A DNA stretch of 64,000 nucleotides from Odontesthes bonariensis (lineage: Eukaryota > Chordata > Actinopteri > Atheriniformes > Atherinopsidae). The translations under genes were made by a program, and so were the position numbers. The notes under the pieces were generated by a model. That model searched no databases, had not been told where the DNA came from, and saw nothing but the letters and a program-made list of their open reading frames with translations. The stretch lies in contig NC_134524.1 of the NCBI RefSeq assembly GCF_027942865.1, positions 27,504,536-27,568,535 of the forward strand, in the 5' to 3' direction. Positions 1 through 11,900 of this stretch are shown here, piece by piece. The number at the start of each line of letters is the position of its first letter. The first letter of the stretch is position 1.

Positions 1-2964
1 TGGTTCCAATAAGAATGGCCGTTGCAGGGTGGGCAGCTAGCAGGAGTTAGCGGCAAAGCTAGGTACACTTGTCATCACCATGTATGGCCTATATTTGTCC
101 GTTAAAATATTATGTTGATCTAAACGCAGGTGATGATGTTAGGAGAAGATTCCGATATCATTTAAATGGTACATATCGTGTCTGATAACACATGGCTTTG
201 TCGTGAAATGTGGGATGCGAGCATTTTAGACAAGAGCCGACTGCTAGCCAGACAGCTGTTGTGCAGCTTTTGTGAAGTGATGCTTCATCAAGGCTCACAA
301 ATCTCAGAATTATCTTATGAACGAACTAAACTTTTAGCTTAATGAATGTAACCTCATCATTCTGTTTCTTGCCCTGACAAAGAAGAACTCCTGTACATCA
401 TCAGTTTCTGTTTCATTTCTGTCGAATCCTTAGAGGCAACTATACTTTCACATCTTTTTTTGTTTTGTTTTTTTGCTCCTGTGCCACTGAGATATATCCT
501 TAAAATTGAAACTCAGTGACTTCTTATTGAATTTTAAACTTAATTCTGGTTTTAGAGAGAGTATGTCATGTGGAAGGACTGTTTTTAAGTAGTTAGTCAG
601 ACAAACTTGGGTCTCTGAACATTGCTGGTTTTGATATGAGGATTTTGAATCACATGTTTTTGTATCTTTGATATAGCACATTTATTTGTCAATGTGCTCT
701 TTCTTGTTCGTCTTCAACCTTTCAGTTGGCCAGCCAACCACACCACAGTTTAGTGATGATCCTATATTTACTCTCATGCTGCCTCACCTGTTGTTCTGTT
801 TTACTGGATGACAGTTTGACTCTGGCGTGAATGAACATTTTCCATTAAACTCTATTACGCTTGTTATCTTGTAGCTCTCATTTTGTACGTGACATGGACA
901 CAACTGTGTTTGTGACTTCTAAATGCCATTTTCCAGGTTATAGTTTATAATCTGTGGGACGAAAGCTGTTCTTCTGATTCACACTCGGTTTAAACGAATT
1001 TCACTCTGAAATATCCTCAGCTATACTGACTCAATCTTTTTCAAACTTTCTACTTGGATTTGAATGAGGACATTATTCATGGAAATGTTGGAGAAATACC
1101 ATAGCCTAATCAAAAATTGGAAATGATCCTGATGGTAGTTACCTCTTTAGATTCTATCTTATGAAGCTTCTTCATTGGCATCTTATGTAGAAAAGATTCT
1201 CTATCAGATTTCTTTATCAGATAGTAAAGATTTAAAGGTGGCTGCTGACTTGATGAAGTGTTGTCATCAAGAAGGTTCTCTTACCACTTTGCCCCCATCT
1301 TTCCAACATTTATGTAATGCTGCATGGAGAGCTTTCCTGCCCTTCAACATAGAAGATTAGATTGTTTAAAAGGATGATGTTGATTTTGGGTCTGAAAAGA
1401 GAAGCAATTCCTGAAGAACTTGAAGTGTGTATTCCATTGGTAAGCGGGAAACAGCTCCTGTGTTTAATTGTTTATAAGTTGGATGAGAAAATTACCAAAC
1501 ATTTCACTTGATTTATTGGCTCAGTAAACATTTTCCAGTTTGAAGTCCTCTTCAATATACCATTATCTAAATGTCATTAACAAGTGTTATGTCTGAAATA
1601 AAATGGAAGTTTTGAAGTACTGTGTAAAACGCTTAAATTGTTAAAATGGCACATTGGTGTGTCTTCTGCTGTCACTCAAAACCCAACGGTTCTCTGTAGT
1701 TGCATTAGACATTTAGTTGGATTTGCAGCAAAAAAGGTGGCAGTGAAGGGTCCCTGTAAAATGAAAAGTCATGTGCATATCCACCATCCCACTCAGTTTG
1801 TCAAACTTGGAATAAAATCCACTGCTTCAGGTCCGTCTTGTCAAGTGACTTTTGCCGAAGCTTTCAAACACTTTTCTAAACATAAATGTAACGATATCCA
1901 GTGACGTAACATTATGTAGTGTGTGTATGCGACTTGTTATTGACAAGTTGATACCCCACAGGGCTGTGTACTTTATGTCAGATGCACCCCTTAAAGGTCT
2001 TGTCCTCTTTCTGAAATCAAGATGTTGATGGCCAGAATGGTGGCTGATAAATTTCCTCCATCTTTTGAATACAGCATGGGAGTGAAAGCAATGCTTGAAC
2101 TGGAAGAACATGCAACTGTGTGTATGAGCACTACGATGTAAATGGCAGACAGTAACCTGCTACTGTTTGTATGGCTGTTTGGACCGCAAGGTTGTTGTTG
2201 TTGTTAGTGTGGATGGTTCACAGGGTGTAAAATCCAGCAGTGTACATGATCATTACCCCTGATCCAGAACTAACCCCAGCCAGCTTTCCCAGCATCTAGC
2301 CAGCAAGTGATTCTAACCCCCAAGCACGTCTGAAGTTGAAGATACTATCCGACCTCTCTGTCCCGTATATGGTAGTGTCACTCTAAGCGACATGCCATGC
2401 CCACCAGTTTCCCCCTGTCCAGTTTCTGCTCAGCAAAGGGGGTGTTGGTTATGTTTTATGGCATGATGTGACTGATTTGTGAATGGTCATGTTAGTCAAG
2501 TAACATACTCAAGTAGTCTCTTTCCTAATATGTGGGCTGTCAGTCCATATAAGCTAGGTGGAATGCGAGTTTGCCTTTCTTGTATATGTAGCCTCATGAA
2601 TATTCCTTTCCTAAAATGATTGTCTTCCAATTTACACACAAAAGGAAGGGTTCCTGCATTTTAATACTGTTTGTGTGTAAGGGAGATTTCCAGGTTGTGT
2701 GCACTATCAGAAGAAGTCACTCAGTGTTTCTTGTCACTTTATACGGCACAGAATTCACAGCCAGTGAAATTGTGTCAGCGACATGATGCCTTGGCTTTCC
2801 AAAAAGACCTAGATGCTCTTCTTCGGCAACAGTCACAGTATTGGTGTGGTGCAGTTTAAAAACCAGCTGTCAGTGTTGTTTATACCCACAGCTCCACCCT
2901 TTGTCTATGTCTTTCTGTTCTGCCTTCATGGGAGTAAAATTCATCATCTTTGCTCTTCTTTCAG
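1..2964 (+). other. Probable intron 1 of fxr2; no confident gene
   Basis: The first recognisable fxr2 exon (exon 2) begins at 2965 behind a clear acceptor. I searched this stretch for the short first exon that should encode the start of the first Tudor domain and did not find it, so the stretch is inferred to be intron 1 or its 3' part. Short ORFs (1175-1360, 1638-1904, 2671-2859) resemble nothing I recognise and lack partner splice sites. Confidence 0.5.
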
Positions 2965-5900
2965 GGCTTTATCAAAGATGTCCATGAAGACTCACTCACA
3001 ATTGTATTTGAAAACAAGTAAGTTTGCTCCTTCTGTTCACTTGTATGTCTGCGTTATAGTAAATGGTCTTAGCACAGGGAGACCAAGCTTGTAACATAGT
3101 AAGAGAAATATGATGACTGGTCCAGTACTGTGTCTTAGGTATTTAAATTTTCCTCTTCAGCACCTGTGCTCGGGATGCAGCTGTCCATATACGTCTCTTA
3201 CAGTTTTTAAACCTCCTGCTCTACCCCCTTCTGTCCCTGCCATACATGTGGCATGATTTCCTTTACTCATAGGCCAACCTACTGTCCCTTTCTGCCACCC
3301 CCACCCATCTCTTTGGTCCCAGCTCAGAGTGTAGAGCACGGGCCTCCTAAAAATAGTGATCCAAGGTATGCAAAGTGGGAGGGGGGGGGCAGGCAGCATG
3401 GTGGCCTGTGTCACTTTTTGGTTGGTTCTCTCCCCCTCCTTCTCCTTTTACTTTCTCTGAGCACATAAAGGTGTTGAACAAGCTGGTTGTCTTTTTACAT
3501 CTAAAATATCTCTTGGAAGTGAGAGATTTTGAGATATTGATAGTAGATGAACATGGATTAAAGCTATATAAAAGTCCAATGTAATTTTACCCTTGAAACT
3601 GACAAACTTATCGACTGAAAAGGGGGAACATACATGCTCATTAAACCTATTGAACCATTTCGATTTATCACTCTGAAATCTGAAATCATTATTACTATTC
3701 TATCTTTATTTCAATATTAATATTTTTTTAGCGATAAGGCTGTAAGTAATTCTCATTTGTGTCTTTTCTTGTCCTAGCTGGCAGCCAGAAAGACAACTGC
3801 CCTTCAGCGACGTGCGGTTGCCTCCTCCAACCGACTACAACAAGGATATTGGTGAAGGCGAAGAGGTGGAGGTAAGGCCTGCCACTTTGTATCCACACGA
3901 GTGGACATCCCAGCAAGTTCACCCCAGTGCAATGCTCAGAGAAACTGTAAAAACCAAAATAGCTACATTTCAGACTCAGGTCTCAGTTGGCACATTAAAT
4001 GTTAAAATTCATGACAGTCCAATTAGAAAAAGGTTGAACAAGTATGGCTTGTTTGGAAGGTTTGCAGGAAAAAACCTTCTTCTCTCTAAAAAGAACATGG
4101 CAGCACAGCTTAGGTTTGCACAGCTGCATCTGATCAAACCACAAGACTTCTGGAACAATGTCCTTTGCACACATGAGACCAAAGTGGAGATATTTGGTCA
4201 TAATGCACAGCAGCATGTTTGCGCTTATATGCTGCGTTTGCGTTTTTTTCCAAACGCCTCATATCAATTGACAAGCACAGTGGTGAGGGCTGATGATTTT
4301 GGGCTTGTTCTGCAGCCACAGGACCTGGACACCTTGCTGTCATTGAGTCCACCAAGAACTCCTCTGTATACCAAAGTATTCTAGAGTCAAATGTGAGGCC
4401 ATCTGTCAGGCAGCTAAACCTTGACTGAAACTGGGTCATCAACAGGACAATGATCCCAAACACAGCAGCAAATCTACAACATCTGCGTCTGAAAAAGAAA
4501 AGAGTCAAGTTGTTGCATCGATCCAGTCAAAGTCCAGACCTCAACCTGATTGAAATACTGTGGTGGGGCCTTAAGAGCGCTGTACATGAACCAATGCAGC
4601 AAACCTCAATGCAATTAAGCGATTTTATAAAGAAGAGTGGACCAAAATGACTCTATAATGATGTAAATGATGATGTCATACAGAAATCTTTGCTTCTAGT
4701 TATTGCGACTGAAGGTGGTCCTAAAAATGATTGAAGCATGGGGTGGACTTAGTTTTATACACTCGGCTTCTGCATTTTGGCTTAGTTTTTATCGAATGAC
4801 GACACAGTGTAATATTTGGTGTTCATCGAAGGTTTTGTTTACCTAAGTTTAAAAAGAAAGAAAGAAAGAAAGAAAATACTTTATTCATCCCCCAATGGGG
4901 GAAATTAAAAAAATTAAGAAAGGAACAGTAAGGAACTCGTTCATGCTCGAACTATTTTCTTAGCGGTGGCGGAGTAATATCAACGAACATCCAGTACAAA
5001 ATGTCAAATAAAACACGACAGAAGCAACTTTTCGCAACGAAATTTGACATGGATTACCAGTGCACACCACTAACCACTCCGGTGAGTTGATGATTTTGAA
5101 AACGGACGTTTATGGTGCTTTTACGGACCTTTTTGGACATGCATATGACTTGCCATTCTGAAGCAGGTTGAGAAGAATCAAAATTAGGCAAATACCGGAG
5201 ACAGCAGTAAACATCAAAAGCGGTGAGGGGGGTTCTAAAACATTGCAGACGACTCATAAAAGAGGCTTAATGTTGAAAATACCGCAGTTCCCCTTTAAGG
5301 GAAGTATAGTTTTATGACTGTGTTTCAGCTTTCATTCACTGTACCTCTCCTTGCAGGTTTACTCCAGGGCCAACGAACAGGAGCCATGTGGGTGGTGGTT
5401 GGCGCGGGTCAGGATGATGAAGGGAGAGGTAAGTGGTTGCTAAGAGCAAATCTTTTAAACAAGATTAGATGGTAAACCCAAAAATAAGAAATAAAACACA
5501 CTTTTCCTATTAATGACTGATGAATGAGTCAAGTAAAAGTTTTCATACACCCTTTCAACTTGTGCATGTCAGCATTATTTCAAGCACCATAGTAACAGAA
5601 TGCTAAATTTCAAAGAGCTTGGGAGAACTTCTTCTTTTTTTTTTTTTAAGTAAATTTAAATATTACTTATGTTATCGGGTCATGAAATATCATTTCTAAG
5701 AATTGAATTGGTTGCTCCACAGAGCTCAAATTTCGTGAAGCTGGAGCTTAAAAGGACAAACTTTGCTGAGAAGTCAGTTAGGTGATAAGATCCTGCAGGG
5801 CCTATTTACTCAGATTCTGAGTATTAAATGATCACAGGCGCAAAGCAATCATCTTTGACTTTGTACCCACAATTCAATTGTGTTGCCAGTAATCGCTTAT

Positions 5901-8900
5901 TGAGCTCAGAGTACAGCAGTATGTACAGCAGTGTGTTGAGTAGTATTTGAGGTTCTGCTTGATAATGAGCTGAAATAGGCAATATGTGCTGGCTGAGTCT
6001 GGCATTATATTTTTGCACAATGTTTGATATACACACTGTGCTTCGTCTTTACACTGCTTTGTGTCAAAATGCTCTATCCAGTCTCTCCGGCAGATTTTTT
6101 TTTGTTTTGTTTTAAAAAAACATTTTCACACTGTTTGAGCCAATACCAAGTGTCAGTCTGCAGGTTGAGTGGTGGCTCAGTGGGATATGAAAAGGACAGA
6201 TTTGTGGTGTTTCTGTACCAGTGAAGCTGCTGCTGGTGTAGTGATGTTATGTGTCTGTCTGATAAGAGCCTACAGGAATCTGTAGCATTGACTGATGGTT
6301 TTAATTTAGTCTTTTGATCACAGAGGGGGGTTAAAAGAAGAACCATGTGAGAGTGCAGCAGTGAAATGAACACTGCGCTCATCTCACCGCTGCACTCTCA
6401 CATGGTTCTTCTTTTAAATTGTCCGCAGTTTTTTCCATCTTTGCCTGCATCTTAGTCTGGCGGACTTCTTTAGTTCCATCGTAGTTTTTTCTTAAACAAG
6501 AATTGAGAATTTTTTTTTAATCTAATCTAAGATGTATCATCAAACCTTTATTCAACAGCTTATTCAGATCTTTTATATGGGTTGTCTGTAACAGTCCAGC
6601 TCTGTAAATATCTTATAATTCTGTCCATGTTGTTTAATATCTGTAACTGTTGTGCTGTTTTCAGTTTTATGTAATCGAATATGCGGCATGTGACGCTACA
6701 TACAATGAGATTGTCACATCAGAGCGCATCAGACCTGTCAACCCCAACTGCCCTTCCACTCGAAACTCTTTCTACAAGGTCCCCATCCCCATCCCAGAAG
6801 ACCTGAGGGAAATGTGAGTTCAAGTTTAATGTTAAGACTTTTATTGAGACTGTACATGAAGGTGTCATCAAATGGGGATTATTATAATGGTCCTAATGAA
6901 GAATGTTTTCTTATCGGGCAGCTGTGCAAATGACAACATTCACAAAGACTTCAGGAAAGCTATCGGAGCAAACTGCATCTTCTACAGTGCCCAAACACAT
7001 GAACTAATTGTGCTGGTTAGTACTCTGACTTCACACTCTTCAACTTCAAACAAGTTCATAAACTTTTTGCTCATTCTTGGCTCCAAAACTTGCCCATATT
7101 CACAAGCTTTACCCCTAACCCTTTTATCACACTAAAAATATAATAATAGTTTTTTTTATCAATAATTTTCCGCTGCCATCTTCATCTGTTTTTTTCTTTT
7201 TCTTTTTTGTTGTTGTTGTTCTTTTAACAGTCTACAAATGACACAACAGTAAAGCGTGCGACTCTCCTGAGTGACATGCATTTCCGCAGCATCCGTACCA
7301 AGCTTATACTAATGTCACGCAACGAGGAAGCCACCAAACATTTGGAGGTAAACGCACCCATTTGACACACCATGTTAAGATCACACTTTAATATCAGCTT
7401 TCAGTAAGCACTAGATAGCTTTCAGTAAGCACTAGATGGTCTGTAAGTAAGTTAGTCTGACTGAAATTATAAAATGTCAAGCTTCTCCAAACACCCATAT
7501 CATGCCATGATGGGTCAGATTACTCTGCTTGTATATGTTCAACTAGATTGAAAAGGACAAATGCTCTGCATATTCTCCAAAGTTCCCTCTGTTTAACATC
7601 TTTTTGTGAAGACATATAAAGCTTAAGTGCATATTAATATAACCAAATTCCCAATAAAGCCGCCCTCATTGTCATATTTGTTACTTAAGTGAGACAAGTA
7701 AACTGGTCCAGAATCGTGACCGACAACCAGCCCATTAAGGCATCGCCTCAGCTTGTGGTCACTTTTCCAGACTGTCACTCTGCTTTATGAAAATCCGGAT
7801 TTTATAACCACATCTTCATCTGATAAAATCACCATTAAATTAACTTAAAGATGACGTCTGCACGGCGAATTCAGTTGTGCTTACATGTACGATGACCTCA
7901 CATAGAGAAAGTTAAAAGCAGAATGTCTTGGAATGTTTTTACAAATGGTTCTCAGCATTGAATAAGCTGCGATTCTGCTCCCATGCATACATACTGGGCA
8001 ATGGATGTTGGTCTAATTAAGTGGCCAAGCTTAAGCTCGACTCAACTATGCATGTAACCAGTTGATTGTTTCCTTTATGTTGACTGCTTTAGACAAAATG
8101 AGGACCCCTGTTTTACATCATGCAATCAGGTGTTTCCCAGTGCTGTACAGTTGTAGGGAACATGCTAGCATAGCATATTTGTGTTTTCCCTTTCTAGACG
8201 AGTAAACAGTTAGCTTCAGCATACCAAGAAGAGGTCAGAGTCAGAGAGGATCTCATGGGCCTCGCCATCGGCTCTCATGGTGCCAACATCCAGCAAGCAA
8301 GAAAGGTGCCTGGTGTTACAGCCATCGAGCTGGAGGAGGAAAGCTGCACATTCAGGATCTATGGAGAGGTAAGCCTCTCAATGAGCCTGTGTGCCGTTGG
8401 ACTTTTCTTGTTTGAATTTTCTTTATGGTAATGTTTGTTCCATTTTGCAGACCCCAGAGGCAGTGAAACAGGCTAGAGAATATCTTGAGTTTAAAGAAGA
8501 CTACTTTCAGGTACCCAGGAACCTTGTAGGTGAGTGAGCAGCCTAACATTCCTGATAAGTCTCATTTTGTTGCTGTCAACATCTCACTTCATCACCACTG
8601 AAAATCTCTTATTAGTAATTGCATATTCTTTTACTCTCGTCTATTTTTCCACTTTTACCCTTGCACAGGCAAAGTCATCGGCAAAAACGGCAAAGTCATT
8701 CAGGAAATTGTGGATAAGTCGGGCGTTGTCCGCGTCAGGATCGAAGGAGACAATGATAAAAAGCTTCCCCGGGAGGAGGTAGGCAGGCAGGGGGCTGGCA
8801 GAGATGACACTGCCAGCAGCAAAGAGGTGAATTGACCGTTCGGCTGGCCTCCCACCCACCCTTTCTGCTCTCCAATTGCAAAGCTAATTAATGACAGAGA

Positions 8901-11900
8901 GAGTAAATGTCTGCTTAGACAATATTCTATTCTGCTGCTGTGTTTCTTGTTTTGTCACTCGCACTTGAGCTTTCATTAATTTCGACACACACAGAAGCAT
9001 AAAAAATGTCAGTTTTATTTGGTGTGTGGGTGCTTAGTTGTTGTTTTTTGATGGGTTGCTATGTTTCTGTTGAATGTTTTTGTCTTTTTCTATTCTTTTC
9101 AGGCATACACTCATTACAAAAATGTGCTGTGAATTGCACTTAACTCCTTATTCTCTCTTCTTTTTTCTGAATCAGGGCATGGTTCCCTTTGTGTTTGTGG
9201 GAACCAAAGAAAACATCAGCAATGCTCAGGCTCTATTGGAGTATCATGTGTCCTATCTTCAGGTTGGTTGATCTCCCGTTTTAACCAATAGATGGCAGCA
9301 CTATTGTCTTTTTTTTTTTTTTTTTTTTTTTTAAGGTAAATGTATACCCATAGCATGTCTATATTGCAGCTGTGAGTGTCTGCACTTGCAAAGATGAAAA
9401 ACAGATTTCTTAGAAACACAGCTCCCGTCTAGATGGGCGCATGTGCGGGGTCTCGTATTAGTCACCTGTTTTCTGCCCGCCCGGTAACACGAGGGAAGCT
9501 GCTGAGAGCGCCTCATTTTGCCCTTACCTCATGTGCTTTTATAAATAACCCCTCTCTGTGGGTTGGGGTGAAGGGTACACCGGAGTGTAGATTACCAGCT
9601 ATCTGGACCCTCTGCTTTCAAAAATAACATCAAGCCCCCTGCCTCGCTTCCTTCACACCTCCCTTGAGGGTCAGCTGTCATTGGTGTAGTCAGCTGTCAC
9701 ACCGAAGTGGGACCCCCTCCTCCAACAACGTGCAGTCAGGGTCCTGCTGCAATGAATTACCATTGCTCGCTTTCCTTATCCATAAATATGACAAATTTGA
9801 TTAATTGTGATCCACTCAATAATACAAAAGTATTTAAAGTTACAAACTGATACCTTTTAACTTTGATCTCTCTTAAAGTTTGTTTGACAGCTATAATGGG
9901 GTTGTAGGATATCCTCAGCAAAATGGTGAACCAAATGGGTATTCTCATCTAAACCATTTTGTGGTCTGTGAATCAAAGAGACCAGAAAACATTAGACTGA
10001 GGCTACTTTAGCTACTAAGCACACAAACAAACACTCATACACATACATAAACCAAGTGTAGTATTTGTTTTGCCTTTGTCCAAACAAATTTGGCCAGGGA
10101 CGAGACTCTTACCAGATACATAAGCAAAGGTGTGATACTATGTTACCATCTTCCAACAGTCGGGCAACTCTGACTGACCCTTCTTAAATTCAGCAGTGTC
10201 TTGGGGAAAAAAAATAATTTTAAAAGATGGGAGGAGTGAAGCACTGATTGTGCTGATAGATGCAGCTGCTATAGCAGCTGAAAGGAACTGTTTGGTCAAG
10301 TTGGAGATGGTAACCAGCTCAGATGCCATCCACTCACTATTTAGGAACAAATTGCATCTGTATTCAGATCTTTGTTCTTCATCAGCGATTTCCATGTGGG
10401 TGTTTATTCTTGTTTTCAGCCATCACCTTTTGACTCAGTTCACATGCTGCTGCCTGTTATTGTATTAGGTTATAAGCATGATCCATTTCTTAATTGTTAA
10501 CTTTTCCAATAACAGGATCTACAACCACTTTTCATCTTCTTTGTCACCTTTGGAATTGTCTGTGTTTTTTCCGGTTATAATAAGGCCGCTCAGCTGTGTA
10601 GAATGACTAGCTGTGCAAATAGACAAAAATAGTTCAATCTCAGGTAATAACAGAAACATTCATTTGGTCATACATTACTTACTAATAGTAAAAGAAGCAA
10701 AGTTTTTAACAATATTATAAATTTTTTACTCATAAGTCATTGTTATTGTTGCTCAGTATAACTTTAATCACTTGAGTAACTCAGTCAAATACTCTCAGAA
10801 GGGTTAAAAGTGGTGAGTGTTTTCCACAGAAGTGGGTGTTTTATCGAAAGGGTCACTAAATTTTACACCACACTGCCACTTAGTGGTAGAGTAGTAGGCT
10901 GAAAAATGAGTGCAGAACCAGTTCAGCCCTGGAGTAGTTCTAAGCTTTGTTACTACGGCTTGGGCTGAGCACAATATGGAAGAATTTTTTTTGACTGATA
11001 AATCTGTCTATACCAACTATAATTAAGATCCCAATCAGCTCAATCACAAGTCATTGAAAAAGTCTTGAGTAAAATGTGTCTTAATGTTACTTTTAATCAT
11101 GTCTATAGTTGTTACAGTGGTCAATGGCTTCATTAACTAACCTCTTTTTGTTGCTTCTTATGTTGGACACCAAACGCTTTTTATATCTTGCATTTTGTCC
11201 CACTTAAGACAAAAATGTCATGCAAATCTTTGGGCCTCATACAACAACCATTAGTACGAACAGATTTGTTCTTAAATCGTGCGTACGAGTGATTTAAGAG
11301 AACTTGCGCATTTTTTTCGTATTTTGATTTTTCTTTCAGGTACGAATGAGACAGACCTGTCATAGAAGTCACGTAAAATAGTCCACTGTTATTCTAATCA
11401 AGTTTGCTTGACTAATGGATTGTATATTTAATTAAGATATCAAAAATAAATATATACATTATACCCAATAATTATGCTGACATTATTCTGTTTGACTTAA
11501 ATTATGCACTAATTGAAGGTTCATTTGACTGTATATAACAAGGTCAATGGGAAGTGTAACCAGCAGCTGACTTGCTACTTTTGGATGTCTTACCGGATCA
11601 GGCTCTTGGACGAGAGCGTGTGTTCCGAGGCCGTGTAGATATCCTTACGGAGACCGACAAATGGCTGACTTCACGATTTAGATTGCCAAGGACTGTGCTG
11701 CTGCAAATATGCAGCTTGCTAGAGCCATTCCAGAGATAAACACACCGATTAAGCCCAATTTCACCTCACGTCCAGGTCTTCACCACCCTTGGACTTGTTG
11801 GTCCTCTCATCAGTTTATCACCCACAGTACATCAAATTCCCATACACCGCTGTTGAACAAGTACAAATTAAGAGGGACTTTCATGCCATGGCTGCACTGA

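Noticed and set aside
1175-2859. Short + strand ORFs suggesting a small gene in fxr2 intron 1
   Set aside because: Frames do not join by plausible splice sites and no family was recognised.
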